64,000 nucleotides of DNA from Lelliottia sp. WAP21 (GTDB lineage: Bacteria; Pseudomonadota; Gammaproteobacteria; Enterobacterales; Enterobacteriaceae), in NCBI RefSeq assembly GCF_020532665.2, contig NZ_JAIWPG020000004.1:310001-374000 (forward strand), given 5' to 3'. The notes below the pieces were generated by a model. It had not been told where the DNA came from, ran no database searches, and worked only from the letters and a program-made list of their open reading frames with translations. Positions 9,836 to 21,429 of this stretch are shown in pieces. A program made the translations under genes and the position numbers. How positions within the stretch are numbered: position 1 is the first letter of the stretch; every line of letters starts with the position of its first letter.

Positions 9836-10843
9836 ATGAGTCTGGATATCAACCAGATTGCCCTTCACCAGCTTATCAAGCGTGATGAGCAAACCCTTGA
9901 GCTGGTGCTGCGCGATTCGTTACTTGAACCCACGCCTACCGTTGTAGAGATGATGGCTGAATTACACCGCGTCTACAGCGCTAAAAATAAAGCCTACGGC
10001 ATGTTTAATGAAGACAGCGAGCTGGCGCAATCTTTGCGTCTGCAGCGTCAGGGCGAAGAAGAGTTTCTGCCCTTCAGCCGTGCGGCGACCGGACGTTTAC
10101 GTGACGAGCTGGCGAAATACCCCTTTGCGGAGGGCGGTATCGTGCTGTTCTGCCAGTATCGCTACCTGGCCGTTGAGTATCTGCTGGTGACCGTGCTGAA
10201 CAACCTCAGTAGCATGCGCGTCAACGAGCAGCTGGATATCAGCTCGACCCACTATCTGGATATCAACCATGCGGATATCGTTGCGCGTATTGATTTAACG
10301 GAGTGGGAAACCAATCCGGAATCAACGCGTTACCTGACCTTCCTGAAAGGACGTGTAGGGCGTAAAGTCGCTGACTTCTTCATGGATTTCCTGGGGGCCA
10401 GCGAAGGTCTGAACGCAAAAGCACAGAATAAAGGCCTGCTGCAGGCGGTGGATGATTTCACCGCCGAAGCGCAGCTGGACAAATCTGAACGCCAGACCGT
10501 GCGCCAGCAGGTTTACAGCTATTGCAACGAACAGCTTCAGGCAGGGGAGGAGATAGAACTGGAATCACTCTCTAAAGAGCTGGCGGGCGTTAGTGAGGTG
10601 AGCTTCCACGAGTTTACCGCGGATAAAGGTTACGAGCTGGAAGAGAGCTTCCCGGCGGATCGCAGTACGCTGCGCCAGTTAACCAAATTCGCCGGTAGCG
10701 GCGGTGGGTTAAGCATTAACTTTGATGCCATGTTGTTAGGGGAGCGTATCTTCTGGGATCCGGCAACCGACACGCTGACGATCAAAGGCACGCCACCTAA
10801 TCTGCGCGATCAGCTTCAGCGCCGGACCTCAGGCGGTAAATAG
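9836..10843 (+). CDS. yejK: YejK/NdpA, nucleoid-associated protein
   Basis: 335 residues, matching the NdpA family ([34 protein letters not shown] at the start). E. coli YejK is a nucleoid-associated protein reported to interact with DNA topoisomerases. The start has an upstream AGGAG at the right distance. It is divergent from yejL and ends in a shared terminator with rplY. Confidence 0.94.
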   Translation: MSLDINQIALHQLIKRDEQTLELVLRDSLLEPTPTVVEMMAELHRVYSAKNKAYGMFNEDSELAQSLRLQRQGEEEFLPFSRAATGRLRDELAKYPFAEGGIVLFCQYRYLAVEYLLVTVLNNLSSMRVNEQLDISSTHYLDINHADIVARIDLTEWETNPESTRYLTFLKGRVGRKVADFFMDFLGASEGLNAKAQNKGLLQAVDDFTAEAQLDKSERQTVRQQVYSYCNEQLQAGEEIELESLSKELAGVSEVSFHEFTADKGYELEESFPADRSTLRQLTKFAGSGGGLSINFDAMLLGERIFWDPATDTLTIKGTPPNLRDQLQRRTSGGK

Positions 10844-10850
10844 CAGCCAT

Positions 10851-10877
10851 AAAAAAACCCCGCATTGCGGGGTTTTT
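10851..10877. terminator. Bidirectional terminator between yejK and rplY
   Basis: CCCCGCA pairs with TGCGGGG over a very short loop, with seven A bases before and five T bases after. Both converging genes end within 20 bases of it. Confidence 0.88.
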
Positions 10878-10893
10878 CTCGACAGGTTGGCGA

Positions 10894-11178
10894 TTATGCG
10901 CGAACGAAGTCGATGTGAGTCAGTTTTGGCTTGAACGGGTGACGCTGAACAGCCTGAACTTTCACTTTTTCTTCTTTACCGTCAACAACGAGGGTCAGAA
11001 CTTCGCCGTAAAAACCAGGCTTAGTCTGCATGTTCCACACTTTGTCGTGTTCCAGTTCAACAGCAACTGGAGCAGCTTCGCCACCATAAATGATAGCCGG
11101 GAACTTGTTGGCGGTACGCAGGCGGCGGCTCGCACCCTTGCCCTGCACGTTACGAACTTCTGCTTCGATAGTAAACAT
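10894..11178 (-). CDS. rplY: Ribosomal protein L25
   Basis: 94 residues, the short gamma-proteobacterial form of L25 that binds 5S rRNA in the large subunit. Recognisable blocks are [27 protein letters not shown] near the N-terminus and [15 protein letters not shown] at the end. It lacks the extra CTC domain of longer homologues. As in E. coli it lies between yejK and radD; the 124-base gap upstream should hold its own promoter. Confidence 0.97.
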   Translation of the reverse strand: MFTIEAEVRNVQGKGASRRLRTANKFPAIIYGGEAAPVAVELEHDKVWNMQTKPGFYGEVLTLVVDGKEEKVKVQAVQRHPFKPKLTHIDFVRA

Positions 11179-11302
11179 TGATTTCTCTCTGTATTTAAAA
11201 CCCTGCTACAGGCGACCCAGCAACAGGCGAGTGTTCTGCTCCACGGATGTGAAGCGGGCGGCATTTTATACTTAAACGCGCCCTACATCAACGAAAAGTC
11301 CC

Positions 11303-13063
11303 TCAGCCACGCAATTCATTCGCCCGGCGAAAGCGGCCCTCGTAGTCAAAAACCTTTTCCCGAACCTGCCAGAACTGTCCTTTCTTACGCGCAACGACAA
11401 AATCGGGATGGCGCAGCAAGCGTGCCTGATGAAGGATGTCGGCAACGGTTATCCAGCGCAACGGTACGCCGGGCGTGCGGGTATGCGGCCGGATAAACAG
11501 TTGCTCGAAGGCGGTACGCTGGGCAGGTGTCTGTAGCCGAAACCGCTCGCTGACGTCCGCACCGTCTTCGTCGTAATAGGTGATTTTGAGCCACTCACCT
11601 TTATCATCGGTGCCGGATTGCATCGTCATACCTGAACAGCGGAGCACCAGGGCGTCTTTGAGCTTCAGTGCCGCTTTCAGCATATCATCCGGATCGACCA
11701 GCACGGTGTCGCATTCCCGGCAGCGGCGGGCGGCAATGTCATTTTCCGCATGGCACTGCGGGCAGTTTTTAAACCGAAAACGGTAATCACACTGCTCACG
11801 GTGCCCTTCGTCATCCTCAAACCAGCCCTGGCAGCGGCGACCAAAATGTTCAATCAGCGTGCCGTCGGCGGTGGTTTTGCCCCAGAAAGTATTGGCGAAT
11901 CCGCAGGCCGGACAAAATACCTGCACCGGCACGTTGTCACTTTTACCTTTTGGCGTACCCACTTCTGGCGCGTAAAGATCGTGCGGATTACCCGCATAAT
12001 CCAGAATCAGGCAATCCTTCTTCCCCGGTGCCAGCCGCAACCCTCGTCCGACGATCTGCTGATAGAGGCTGACGGATTCGGTGGGACGCAGAATCGCAAT
12101 CAGATCGACATGGGGGGCATCAAAGCCGGTAGTGAGGACCGAGACATTCACCAGATAGCGAAATTTTTGCGCTTTAAACGCGTCAATGAGCGCATCCCGC
12201 TCGGGGCCGGGCGTATCGCCCGTAATCAGTGCCGCATCCTTAGCCGGAAGCAGGCCGACGACCTCTCTGGCGTGTTCAACGGTGGAGGCAAAAATCATGA
12301 CGCCCCGGCGCGTTTGTGCGAACTCTTCAATCTGGCTAATGATATGCGGGGTGATTCGCTGCTGTTTTTTGAGTTCACCGTTCAGATCGGCTTCACTGAA
12401 TAATCCATTACTCTGGGCCTGCAACCGGCTGAAGTCATATTGCACCACCGGCATATCCAGACGCTCAGGCGGGGTCAGATAGCCGTGCTTGATCATATAG
12501 CGAAGCGGCAGTTCATAGATGCAGTCACGAAACAGCGCGTTTTCATTACCGCGCACCATCCCATGATAATGAAACTGGTAAATCCAGCCTTTTCCCAGAC
12601 GAAACGGAGTGGCTGTCAGCCCAAGCAGACGAATGGCGGGGTTGACCGCCTTCAGATGAGCGAGAATTTGCTGATACTGGCTGTCGTCGTCATCGCTGAT
12701 GCGGTGGCATTCATCGATAATCAGCAACGAAAATTCGCTGCGAAACAGCGCCAGATTGCGGGCGACGGACTGTACGCTGCCAAATACCACCTTACCGTGG
12801 CTCTCTTTACGTTTTAGCCCGGCAGCGAAAATATCCGCCTCCAGGCCCAGCGCCCGGTATTTGGCGTGGTTCTGCGCGACCAGTTCTTTGACATGCGCCA
12901 GCACCAGCACGCGCCCGCGGGCAAGGCGCGCCAGTTCAGCAATCACCAGGCTTTTACCCGCGCCTGTAGGGAGCACGATAGCCGCAGGCTCTGTATGTTT
13001 GCGAAACCAGGCAAGCGTGGCGTCTACGGCTTCTTGCTGGTAAGGACGAAGTGTGAAAGTCAT
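11303..13063 (-). CDS. radD: RadD, superfamily 2 DNA repair helicase-like ATPase
   Basis: 586 residues. The SF2 core has the Q-motif-like [10 protein letters not shown], Walker A PTGAGKS (about 32-38), DECH box IIDECHRIS (about 115), TATPFR, and motif [17 protein letters not shown]-terminal zinc-binding region has CPACGF, CQGW, CDYRF, CPQC and CRECD cysteine pairs (about 375-455). E. coli RadD (YejH) aids double-strand break repair and stimulates RecA-mediated strand exchange. It is divergent from rsuA. Confidence 0.93.
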   Translation of the reverse strand: MTFTLRPYQQEAVDATLAWFRKHTEPAAIVLPTGAGKSLVIAELARLARGRVLVLAHVKELVAQNHAKYRALGLEADIFAAGLKRKESHGKVVFGSVQSVARNLALFRSEFSLLIIDECHRISDDDDSQYQQILAHLKAVNPAIRLLGLTATPFRLGKGWIYQFHYHGMVRGNENALFRDCIYELPLRYMIKHGYLTPPERLDMPVVQYDFSRLQAQSNGLFSEADLNGELKKQQRITPHIISQIEEFAQTRRGVMIFASTVEHAREVVGLLPAKDAALITGDTPGPERDALIDAFKAQKFRYLVNVSVLTTGFDAPHVDLIAILRPTESVSLYQQIVGRGLRLAPGKKDCLILDYAGNPHDLYAPEVGTPKGKSDNVPVQVFCPACGFANTFWGKTTADGTLIEHFGRRCQGWFEDDEGHREQCDYRFRFKNCPQCHAENDIAARRCRECDTVLVDPDDMLKAALKLKDALVLRCSGMTMQSGTDDKGEWLKITYYDEDGADVSERFRLQTPAQRTAFEQLFIRPHTRTPGVPLRWITVADILHQARLLRHPDFVVARKKGQFWQVREKVFDYEGRFRRANELRG

Positions 13064-13214
13064 GGGTTCTCTGATTGGTTATCTCGCACATAGTATGCCA
13101 CGAAACTTTTTCCCTTGAGTGGCGCTAATAGACCGTTATACTGGACCGTTCTTGACTGCTTATTTTTCGGACATGTTGTCCGACTCCCTGCACCATTAAG
13201 GCTAAAAAGATTTC

Positions 13215-13922
13215 ATGCGACTTGATAAGTTTATCGCTCAGCAACTCAGCGTAAGCCGCGCTATTGCCGGGCGTGAGATACGCGCCAGCCGCGTTACCGT
13301 GGACGGCGAGGTTGTCCGTGACAGTGCTTTCAAACTGCTGCCTGCGCACGAGGTAGAGTTTGATGGTAATACGCTGACCCAACAGCTCGGCCCGCGCTAT
13401 TTTATGCTGAACAAGCCACAAGGCTATGTCTGCTCGACCGACGATCCGGATCACCCAACGGTGCTCTATTTCCTGGATGAACCCGTGGCGCACAAGCTTC
13501 ACGCGGCGGGGCGTCTGGATATTGATACCACGGGGCTGGTATTGATGACTGACGATGGTCAGTGGTCTCACCGGGTGACCTCCCCGCGTCATCATTGTGA
13601 AAAAACCTATCTGGTGACGCTGGAGTCGCCGGTTGCGGATGACACGGCAGCGCAATTCACCCACGGCGTACAGCTCCATAATGAAAAGGATCTGACCAAA
13701 CCGGCGGTGCTGGAAGTGATTACCCCCACCGAAGTGCGTCTGACCATCAGCGAAGGCCGTTACCATCAGGTGAAGCGGATGTTTGCCGCAGTAGGCAATC
13801 GGGTCGTGGGATTGCACCGTGAACGGATTGGCGACATTGCGCTCGATGCGGATCTCGAGCCCGGTGAATATCGCCCGTTAACGGAAGCCGAAATTGCCAG
13901 CATTGGCATGCCTTCACGCTAA
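13215..13922 (+). CDS. rsuA: RsuA, 16S rRNA pseudouridine(516) synthase
   Basis: 235 residues. An S4 RNA-binding domain at the N-terminus ([31 protein letters not shown]) is followed by the RsuA/RluB-type catalytic domain with the motif [19 protein letters not shown]; Asp102 is the catalytic nucleophile. It isomerises U516 of 16S rRNA. It lies 15 bases upstream of bcr, so the two are probably co-transcribed. It is a few residues longer than the E. coli protein at the C-terminus. Confidence 0.95.
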   Translation: MRLDKFIAQQLSVSRAIAGREIRASRVTVDGEVVRDSAFKLLPAHEVEFDGNTLTQQLGPRYFMLNKPQGYVCSTDDPDHPTVLYFLDEPVAHKLHAAGRLDIDTTGLVLMTDDGQWSHRVTSPRHHCEKTYLVTLESPVADDTAAQFTHGVQLHNEKDLTKPAVLEVITPTEVRLTISEGRYHQVKRMFAAVGNRVVGLHRERIGDIALDADLEPGEYRPLTEAEIASIGMPSR

Positions 13923-13937
13923 TTTCAGGAGCAACCT

Positions 13938-15134
13938 GTGACCACCAGGCCACACACCTCGTTCAGCATTGTCTTTATCCTCGGTCTGTTGGCGATGCTG
14001 ATGCCGCTGTCCATCGATATGTACCTGCCCGCGCTGCCGGTCATTTCCGCGCAGTTTGGCGTACCGGCGGGCAGCGCGCAAATGACGCTCAGCACTTATA
14101 TCCTCGGTTTTGCCGTCGGCCAGTTGCTGTATGGCCCGATGGCCGACAGTATCGGACGTAAGCCGGTGATCCTTGGCGGAACGCTGGTGTTTGCCGCAGC
14201 GGCGGTGGCCTGTGCGTTAGCTCAAACCATCGATCAGCTGATTGTGATGCGCTTCTTCCATGGCCTTGCCGCGGCGGCGGCGAGCGTGGTGATTAACGCG
14301 CTGATGCGCGATATCTACCCGAAAGAAGAGTTTTCACGCATGATGTCGTTTGTCATGCTGGTCACCACCATTGCGCCGCTGGTTGCGCCTATGGTGGGGG
14401 GCGCGGTGCTGGTCTGGTTTAGCTGGCATGCTATTTTCTGGATTCTGGCGATTGCGGCGCTGTTAGCGTCGGCGATGATCTTCTTCTTTATTGATGAAAC
14501 CTTGCCCGTTGAGCGCCGGCAGAAGTTTCATATACGGACGACGCTGGGTAACTTTGCCTCGCTGTTTCGTCATAAGCGGGTCCTGAGCTACATGCTGGCA
14601 AGCGGGTTCAGCTTTGCAGGCATGTTCTCCTTCCTCAGTGCCGGCCCGTTTGTCTATATCGAAATTAACCACGTCTCACCGCAGCATTTTGGCTACTACT
14701 TCGCGTTGAATATTGTGTTCCTGTTTATCATGACCATCATTAACAGCCGCTTTGTTCGTCGGATTGGTGCGCTCAATATGTTCCGCGCGGGCCTGTGGAT
14801 CCAGTTCGCAATGGCGCTCTGGATGGTCTTTAGCGCCTTCTTTGATATCGGCTTCTGGGCGCTGGTGGTGGGTGTGGCGGCCTTTGTCGGCTGTGTTTCC
14901 ATGGTGTCGTCAAATGGAATGGCCGTGATCCTCGATGAATTTCCGCATATGGCCGGTACGGCATCGTCGCTGGCGGGGACCTTCCGTTTCGGTATTGGCG
15001 CGATCATTGGTGCGCTGTTGTCACTGGCAACCTTCAACACCGCCTGGCCGATGATTTGGTCAATTGCCTTTTGCGCAAGCTGTTCCATCTTCTTCTACCT
15101 TTATGCCAGTCGGCCGAGAAAATTGGCGAAGTAA
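13938..15134 (+). CDS. bcr: Bcr, multidrug (bicyclomycin) efflux MFS transporter
   Basis: 398 residues with 12 predicted membrane helices of the Bcr/CflA drug:H+ antiporter family. Motif A appears as [16 protein letters not shown] (about 71-86). E. coli Bcr exports bicyclomycin and sulfonamides and can move cysteine. The start is GTG at 13938 with AGGAG eight bases upstream; it gives the E. coli N-terminus. An intrinsic terminator follows the stop. Confidence 0.93.
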   Translation: MTTRPHTSFSIVFILGLLAMLMPLSIDMYLPALPVISAQFGVPAGSAQMTLSTYILGFAVGQLLYGPMADSIGRKPVILGGTLVFAAAAVACALAQTIDQLIVMRFFHGLAAAAASVVINALMRDIYPKEEFSRMMSFVMLVTTIAPLVAPMVGGAVLVWFSWHAIFWILAIAALLASAMIFFFIDETLPVERRQKFHIRTTLGNFASLFRHKRVLSYMLASGFSFAGMFSFLSAGPFVYIEINHVSPQHFGYYFALNIVFLFIMTIINSRFVRRIGALNMFRAGLWIQFAMALWMVFSAFFDIGFWALVVGVAAFVGCVSMVSSNGMAVILDEFPHMAGTASSLAGTFRFGIGAIIGALLSLATFNTAWPMIWSIAFCASCSIFFYLYASRPRKLAK

Positions 15135-15469
15135 CGCACAAACAAGGGACCCGAGTGGTCCCTTTTTTGATGCACATCAACCAAAGAGGCGTTCGTTTAC
15201 CCTGTGTTTGTTTCTTTTATGTAAAATCTATTTATGTAAAAAGTCACACCATTGTAGTTAAAAAGGTTGAGTTAGATCGCAGAAACGGGTACATATAGCG
15301 CGAAAGCGAGCCTGTAACTCACAATAAAACGCCCTGATAAATGAGACACTAACCTTCTGCAAGCCGCGTCGGTTAACGGTTTCTCAGCAAAAACAGGGCA
15401 GGCTGGCAATGATGTGTTAATATAAATGTAAATAAATTGTGAAGTAAATTTTGCTTCCGGGGAACGAAC
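15135..15469 (+). other. 335-base gap between bcr and yejG
   Basis: Apart from the bcr terminator, this stretch is AT-rich and holds no plausible coding frame on either strand. It must contain the yejG promoter. One weak candidate is TTGAGT with TACATA 17 bases later (about 15268-15296), which would leave a leader of about 165 bases. No tRNA, riboswitch or known small-RNA pattern was recognised. Confidence 0.4.
15144..15168 (+). terminator. Intrinsic terminator of rsuA-bcr
   Basis: AAGGGACC and GGTCCCTT form an 8-bp stem around CGAGT, followed by six T bases, 9 bases past the bcr stop. Confidence 0.9.
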
Positions 15470-15814
15470 GTGAATACATTACAACTCTCCATCGTCCATC
15501 GCTTACCGCAGTGTTATCGCTGGTCCGCGGGCTTTGCAGGTTCGAAGGTTGAACCGATTCCGCAAAGTGGTACGAACGGCGAAAACTCACTGGTCGCGCT
15601 GAAATTATTAAGCCCGGACGATGAGAACGCGTGGCCGGTGATGGAGCGTCTGAGCCAGGCGTTAACCGATATTGAAGTGGTCAGCTCCGTGCTGGAGTGT
15701 GAAGGCGAGCCGTGTTTATTCGTCAGCAGTCAGGATGAGTTTGCCGCAACCTGCCGTCTGAAAAATTTCGGCGTTGCTATCGCTGAACCCTTCTCCGGGC
15801 AGTATCCTTTCTGA
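15470..15814 (+). CDS. yejG: YejG, conserved protein of unknown function
   Basis: 114 residues, equal in length to E. coli YejG and clearly homologous ([11 protein letters not shown] at the start, [14 protein letters not shown] at the end). The start is GTG 15470 with a GGGGA stretch upstream. No membrane segment or catalytic motif is visible. It converges on yejF with only three bases between the stops. Confidence 0.9.
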   Translation: MNTLQLSIVHRLPQCYRWSAGFAGSKVEPIPQSGTNGENSLVALKLLSPDDENAWPVMERLSQALTDIEVVSSVLECEGEPCLFVSSQDEFAATCRLKNFGVAIAEPFSGQYPF

Positions 15815-15817
15815 ACG

Positions 15818-17407
15818 TCAGCGCAGTGCAAGTAGCTGGCGCGTGTAGTCCTGTGCGGGTGCGTTAAAGACGCGCTGACAGTCCCCCTGCTCGACAACTT
15901 CTCCCTGACGCAGCACGATCACCTGATGACACAACGCACGGACCACTTCAAGATCGTGGCTGATGAAGATATAGGCCAGCCGGTGTTTTTCCTGCAATCC
16001 CTTCAGTAAAGCCAGGATCTGTGCCTGGACCGTTCTGTCGAGCGAAGAGGTGGGTTCATCAAGAATAATCAGTTCCGGTTTCAGGATCAGGGCGCGGGCG
16101 ATAGCGATACGCTGACGCTGTCCGCCGGAAAACGACGCCGGATAGCGGTGCCGTGTCTCGGGATCCAGCCCCACTTCCTGCATAGCGCTGATCACTTCCT
16201 CTTCACGCTGGGCGGCGCGAAGATCGGGTCGATGCACGCGTAATCCTTCCTCAATAATTTGCAGTACGCTCAGCCGCGGGTTGAGCGCGGAGTTGGGATC
16301 TTGAAAGACCACCTGCATGCGGGGGCGTACCGGAAGCATCTGACGACGATTCCAGAGATGCAACGGATGGCCGTCGAACAGAATGGTCCCCTGAGAAGCA
16401 ATTAGCCGTAACAGCGCCAGTCCTGTGGTGCTTTTCCCCGATCCTGATTCCCCCACCAGCCCCAGCGCTTCGCCAGGGCGCAGGCTAAAGCTGATGGCTT
16501 TGAGGACCGTATTTTGTGCGACAACCCGGCGAAGAAGGCCCTTACGGACGGGAAATGCGACCGAGAGGTTTTCAACGTTCAGCAAAGGGGCGCTTCCCGG
16601 GGTAAGGGGGACAGGATCGCCCGACGGTTCACTGTTCAGCAGCCGTTGTGTGTAGCGGTGCTGCGGTGCGCAAAATAACGCGCTCGCGCTGTTTTGTTCC
16701 ACGCAACGGCCGTTCTGCATCACCGCCACGTTATCAGCCAGCTTTTTCACAATACTCAGGTTATGCGTGATAAACAGCAGGCTCATGTTCAGCTCCTCAC
16801 GCAGCTCGCGCAGAAGCTGCAGGATCTGGGCCTGAACGGTGACGTCCAGCGCGGTGGTGGGTTCGTCGGCAATCAGCAGTTCCGGGCGCGTCAGCAGCGC
16901 CATCGCAATCATCACGCGCTGACGTTCTCCGCCGGAGAGTTGATGCGGGTAGTCCGTCAGGCGTTTTGCCGCGTTACGGATCCCAGTGCGGTCCAGGCAA
17001 TCCAGCATCACACCGCGCGCGGCTTCTTTGCGCATCCCCCGGTGCAGGGAAAGCACTTCATACAGCTGTTTTTCCAGCGTATGCAGGGGATTCAACGACA
17101 CCATCGGTTCCTGGAAAATCATGGCGATTTTGTTCCCGCGTATACCGCGCAACGTTTGCTCGTCGGCATGCAGCAACGACTGTCCGTGGAACAGGATATC
17201 GCCCTGAGGGTAAACGACGGGCGGGGCGGGCAGCAGCCGCAGGACAGAAAGCGCAGAGACGCTCTTACCTGACCCCGACTCGCCGACCAGCGCCAGCGTT
17301 TCACCGGCCTCAATCTTCAGGGAGAGTCCACTGACCACTTCACGGGAATCACCTTGCTGGGTGAAGCCAATGGACAAATTATCAATATGCAGAAGCGGCT
17401 GGGTCAT
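15818..17407 (-). CDS. yejF: YejF, double-ATPase subunit of peptide/microcin C importer
   Basis: 529 residues, as in E. coli, with two fused ABC ATPase domains. Walker A is GESGSGKS in both, signatures are LSGGERQR and FSGGQRQR, and Walker B segments are LLIADEPTTALD and LIILDEPTSSLD. It powers YejABEF, an oligopeptide importer used by microcin C to enter cells. The frame is open to 17455, but ATG 17407 (MTQPLLHIDNLS) gives the family start one base after the yejE stop, which implies translational coupling. Confidence 0.94.
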   Translation of the reverse strand: MTQPLLHIDNLSIGFTQQGDSREVVSGLSLKIEAGETLALVGESGSGKSVSALSVLRLLPAPPVVYPQGDILFHGQSLLHADEQTLRGIRGNKIAMIFQEPMVSLNPLHTLEKQLYEVLSLHRGMRKEAARGVMLDCLDRTGIRNAAKRLTDYPHQLSGGERQRVMIAMALLTRPELLIADEPTTALDVTVQAQILQLLRELREELNMSLLFITHNLSIVKKLADNVAVMQNGRCVEQNSASALFCAPQHRYTQRLLNSEPSGDPVPLTPGSAPLLNVENLSVAFPVRKGLLRRVVAQNTVLKAISFSLRPGEALGLVGESGSGKSTTGLALLRLIASQGTILFDGHPLHLWNRRQMLPVRPRMQVVFQDPNSALNPRLSVLQIIEEGLRVHRPDLRAAQREEEVISAMQEVGLDPETRHRYPASFSGGQRQRIAIARALILKPELIILDEPTSSLDRTVQAQILALLKGLQEKHRLAYIFISHDLEVVRALCHQVIVLRQGEVVEQGDCQRVFNAPAQDYTRQLLALR

Positions 17408-17408
17408 C

Positions 17409-18434
17409 TTATATCGCCTTATTGGGGTCGAAAGCATCCCGTACCGCTTCGCCAATGAAAATCAGCAGAGAGAGCAATACGGCAACGGACAGGAAGGCTG
17501 TTATACCTAACCAGGGGGCCTGCAGATTGTTCTTCCCTTGTAACAGCAACTCACCCAGCGAGGGGGATCCCAGCGGCAAACCAAAGCCGAGAAAATCGAG
17601 TGAGGTGAGGGTTGTAATGGAGCTGCACAGAATAAAGGGCAGAAACGTCAGCGTGGCAACCACGGCATTAGGCAGCATATGGCGGAAGATGATACTGCGA
17701 TCGCTCACACCCAGCACCTGCGCGGCGCGGATGTAGTCGAAATTACGGGTACGTAAAAACTCGGCCCGCACGACACCAACCAGCGCCATCCAGCCAAACA
17801 GGACCGTAATCCCCAGCAGCCACCAAAAATTAGGCTGGACCACGCTTGAGAGCAGAATGATCAAAAAGAGCGTCGGCATTCCTGACCAGACCTCAATAAA
17901 ACGCTGCCCCCAGAGATCGATACGCCCACCGTAATACCCCTGAACCGCACCTGCCACCACGCCCATCACGCTGGAAAAAAGGGTGAGAAGAAGACCGAAC
18001 AGAATCGAGATTCGTGTGCCATACAGAATTCGGGCCAGCACATCACCGCCATTGGCGTCGGTGCCCAGCCAGTTTTGAGCAGACGGCGGGGAAGGGAAGG
18101 GAGACGTCGTTGCAAAGTTAATGCTGTTCGCGCCAAAGCGAATCGGTGCCCACAGTGCCCAGCCATGGCGGTCGATTTGCGCGCGCAGCCAGGGATCCTG
18201 ATAATCGGCGGGCGTGGCGAATGGCCCGCCGAAATCGCTTTCGCTGTAATTCGTCAACACCGGGGTGTACCAGCGATCGTTAAAATGCACCAGCAGAGGT
18301 TTGTCGTTAGCGATCAGTTCGGAAAACAGGCTGAGGACGAACAGCACGCTAAAGATCCATAGCGACCAGTATCCGCGGCGGTTGTGACGAAAGCGGGCCC
18401 AGCGGGCCTGATTAACGGGGCTTAAACGCGACAT
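17409..18434 (-). CDS. yejE: YejE, permease subunit of peptide importer
   Basis: 341 residues, an OppC/DppC-type inner-membrane permease with about six helices and the ABC-coupling loop EFLRTRNFDYIRAAQVLGVSDRSIIFRHMLPNA. It begins with a helix near residues 25-45 followed by a large periplasmic loop. Its start codon overlaps the yejB stop by one base. Confidence 0.94.
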   Translation of the reverse strand: MSRLSPVNQARWARFRHNRRGYWSLWIFSVLFVLSLFSELIANDKPLLVHFNDRWYTPVLTNYSESDFGGPFATPADYQDPWLRAQIDRHGWALWAPIRFGANSINFATTSPFPSPPSAQNWLGTDANGGDVLARILYGTRISILFGLLLTLFSSVMGVVAGAVQGYYGGRIDLWGQRFIEVWSGMPTLFLIILLSSVVQPNFWWLLGITVLFGWMALVGVVRAEFLRTRNFDYIRAAQVLGVSDRSIIFRHMLPNAVVATLTFLPFILCSSITTLTSLDFLGFGLPLGSPSLGELLLQGKNNLQAPWLGITAFLSVAVLLSLLIFIGEAVRDAFDPNKAI

Positions 18435-19528
18435 CAGCGGCCCTCAAAATCAATGCGAGGATCGACCAGTGTGTAGCTGATATCGCTAATGATATTCAGC
18501 AGCAGGCCAATCAACGTGAAAATATACAATGTGCCAAACATCACCGGATAATCACGCGAGACGGTGGCTTCATAGCCCAGCAGCCCCAGTCCGTTTAAGG
18601 AGAACATCACCTCAATCAGCAGTGAGCCGGTGAAAAACATGCTAATAAACGTGGCCGGAAATCCGGCGATCACCAGCAGCATGGCGTTGCGAAAAACGTG
18701 TTTCCACATGATCTGTTTTTCGCTTACCCCTTTTGCCCTTGCCGTGACCACGTACTGCTTGCGGATCTCATCCAGGAAGGCGTTTTTAGTGAGCATGGTC
18801 AGGGCGGCAAACCCGCCAATCACCGTGGCCAATACGGGCAGGGTAATATGCCAGAGGTAATCGGTGATTTTCTGATACCACGGCAGGGTGCTGAAATCGG
18901 TCGACACCAGGCCACGCAACGGGAAGAGATCGAAATAACTGCCTCCCGCAAAAAAAACAATCAGCAATACGGCGAATAAAAAGGCCGGGATCGCATAGCC
19001 CACGATGATAAATGTACTGCTCCAGATATCGAACCGGCTGCCGTTGTAAATCGCCTTACGAATGCCGAGGGGTATGGAAACCAGATAGATAATCAGCGTA
19101 CCCCACAAGCCTAATGTAATCGACACCGGCAGGCTGTCTTTGATGAGTTGCAGCACCGAGGCACTGCGAAACAGGCTGTCGCCAAAATCAAAGCGGATAT
19201 AATTCCACAGCATGGTGAAATAGCGCTCATGGAGTGGTTTATCAAAGCCATAGCGCTGGGTAATTTCTGCGATCACTTCCGGGTCGAGCCCGCGCCCGCC
19301 ACGGTAATTGCTGTCGCTGATATTGTCGGTGCCCGTCCGGGCATGGCTGGCGCGTAGCCCGTCGCTTCCGCTGCCGGGCAAGCCGCTGCTGTGCCCAAAC
19401 TCAATGGCGGCAATAGCCTGATCGACCGGGCCACCGGGGGCAATCTGCACAATGAAAAAGTTAATGGTGATGATGGCCCACAGCGTCGGGATAATCAGCA
19501 GTAAGCGTCGTATTAAGTAAGCACCCAT
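18434..19528 (-). CDS. yejB: YejB, permease subunit of peptide importer
   Basis: 364 residues, an OppB/DppB-type permease. It shows the conserved N-terminus [37 protein letters not shown] and the EAA-type loop [31 protein letters not shown]. It pairs with YejE to form the channel. Nine bases separate it from yejA, and it overlaps yejE by one base, so the cluster is one operon yejABEF. Confidence 0.94.
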   Translation of the reverse strand: MGAYLIRRLLLIIPTLWAIITINFFIVQIAPGGPVDQAIAAIEFGHSSGLPGSGSDGLRASHARTGTDNISDSNYRGGRGLDPEVIAEITQRYGFDKPLHERYFTMLWNYIRFDFGDSLFRSASVLQLIKDSLPVSITLGLWGTLIIYLVSIPLGIRKAIYNGSRFDIWSSTFIIVGYAIPAFLFAVLLIVFFAGGSYFDLFPLRGLVSTDFSTLPWYQKITDYLWHITLPVLATVIGGFAALTMLTKNAFLDEIRKQYVVTARAKGVSEKQIMWKHVFRNAMLLVIAGFPATFISMFFTGSLLIEVMFSLNGLGLLGYEATVSRDYPVMFGTLYIFTLIGLLLNIISDISYTLVDPRIDFEGR

Positions 19529-19537
19529 TGGGATTCC

Positions 19538-21343
19538 CTACCGCCGCTCAGCGGGCAGTTTTGCGGCTTTATTAACGTCATACCACCAGTTATCAAACCC
19601 CAGCGAATAGACCGGGCGAACCGCCGGCTGGGAGAACTTATCCCAGTACGCAAGGCGATCTTCCCCCATGAACCACATCGGCAGCATGTAATAATTCCAG
19701 GTTAATACCCTGTCGAGCACGCGGCCCAGGGGGAGCAGCTTTTCTTTGTCCCCTTGTGCCGCGATGATTTTAGCAATCAGCGTATCAATCACAGGGCTGG
19801 AGACCCCCGGCGCGTTGTAAGAGGAGTTAATGTATTCCGAGGACCAGGCGATCTGCAAATTGCTGCTCGGCCAGGGCTGAGCCTGCCACAGGCTTGGCAT
19901 CATGTCGTAATCCCGTTTGCGCAGGCGGTTGGTTATTTGCGCATTATCAATCTGGCGGATATCCATTTTCACGCCGAGACGCTCAAGATTATGCTGGAAC
20001 GGCAGCACCCACTGGTTATTTCCGCCGGACGCGAGAAGAAGCTCAAATCGTAGCGGCTGACCGGTTTGCGCATTCACACGCTGTTGATTTTTCAACACCC
20101 AGCCGGCCTCATCGAGCAGTTTACTCGCCTTAAGCAGATTCTCGCGGTCGTACCCATCTGCCTTTGAGGAAGGGGGCTCAAAAATCGTGGTGAACACCTC
20201 AGGCGGTACGTCTGCTTTCAACGGCGCGAGCAGGGTTAGCTCAGCCGCATCGGGGTAGTGGCGTGCGGCATAGTCGGTATTCTGAAAATAGCTGTTGGTC
20301 CGGCTGTAAGCCCCGTAAAAAAGGGCTTTGTTCATCCAGTCAAAATCGAAGGCGAGCGTAATGGCCTGGCGAACCCGTCTGTCGGCAAAAAAGGGACGCT
20401 GAATATTGAATGCCAGCCAGCGCGTATCCTGCGCTGACGTGTTCTTTTGCGCTTCTTTCACAATAGAGTGATTGTCGAAGTTTTTACCGATATAGCGCGT
20501 GGCCCAGTTTTTGGCGCTGACCTCCTGGCGAAAATCAAACGCACCGGCTTTGAAGGCCTCGAAGGCGACGTTATCGTCGAGATAGTAATCGTAGCGCAGC
20601 GTATCAAAGTTCCAGCGCCCACGGTTAACCGGTAAATCGGCGGCCCAATAATCTTTTACGCGGGAATAGACAACATATTGGCCCATACGCCAGCTTGTGA
20701 TGCGGTAGGGGCCGCCTGCCAGCGGCGGGGTGGATATCGGGTCGCTCAGCTTATGATCTTTCCAGAAGGATTCAGGCATCACGGGAAGTGAGAAGAGGCT
20801 CAGCATATCTTCTTTGCTGGGCTTAGCCAGTTCTATGCGGACGGTAAGCGGCGCAATGGCTTTGACCGTTGTTCCCTTAAATATAAGCCGAAACTGCGGC
20901 ACCCCTTCGGTCATAAATTTTTGAAAGGTAAACGCGACATCGCTGGCCTTAACGGGCGAGCCATCGTGAAAACGGGCTTTGGGATTCAGCGTCACCTCAG
21001 CCCAGGAAAAATCATCCGCATAACGCGCCATTTCGGCGATCAGCGGGTAATAGCTTCCGGGTTCATCATCAGAGGTCACAAACAGGGTATCGTAGAGTGC
21101 ATCAGTGCGCTGTGCTGCCACTCCGCGCAGAGCAAAGCGGTTGAAATTATCGAAGGTGCCCAGCGAGGAGAGCGTGACGCTGCCGCCTTTCGGTGCGGCA
21201 GGATTAACGTAATCAAAGTGGGTAAAGTGAGCCGCGTACTTCGGCTCACCCAGTACCGCAAACGCGTAGCTTTCTTTTATGGCTTGCGCCTGGCAGGTCA
21301 GGCTGAATAACGTCAGCAGCGATAAAACGAAGCGCATTAACAT
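19538..21343 (-). CDS. yejA: YejA, periplasmic peptide-binding protein
   Basis: About 601 residues of the SBP_bac_5 family. A signal peptide (MLMRFVLSLLTLFSLTCQAQA) precedes IKESYAFAVLGEPKYA, the conserved mature start. It delivers peptides to YejBEF. The frame runs up to 21394, but that extension is basic and unlike a signal peptide; ATG 21343, with AAGGA about ten bases upstream, fits E. coli. ATG 21337 is an alternative. Confidence 0.93.
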   Translation of the reverse strand: MLMRFVLSLLTLFSLTCQAQAIKESYAFAVLGEPKYAAHFTHFDYVNPAAPKGGSVTLSSLGTFDNFNRFALRGVAAQRTDALYDTLFVTSDDEPGSYYPLIAEMARYADDFSWAEVTLNPKARFHDGSPVKASDVAFTFQKFMTEGVPQFRLIFKGTTVKAIAPLTVRIELAKPSKEDMLSLFSLPVMPESFWKDHKLSDPISTPPLAGGPYRITSWRMGQYVVYSRVKDYWAADLPVNRGRWNFDTLRYDYYLDDNVAFEAFKAGAFDFRQEVSAKNWATRYIGKNFDNHSIVKEAQKNTSAQDTRWLAFNIQRPFFADRRVRQAITLAFDFDWMNKALFYGAYSRTNSYFQNTDYAARHYPDAAELTLLAPLKADVPPEVFTTIFEPPSSKADGYDRENLLKASKLLDEAGWVLKNQQRVNAQTGQPLRFELLLASGGNNQWVLPFQHNLERLGVKMDIRQIDNAQITNRLRKRDYDMMPSLWQAQPWPSSNLQIAWSSEYINSSYNAPGVSSPVIDTLIAKIIAAQGDKEKLLPLGRVLDRVLTWNYYMLPMWFMGEDRLAYWDKFSQPAVRPVYSLGFDNWWYDVNKAAKLPAERR

Positions 21344-21429
21344 TCGCAGCGTATTCCTTTTATTCTGACTCACCCGGCGTGAGCGCTTTATCAAGCTGAA
21401 TAATAAGTGACGAAGCCGTCATTGTGAAA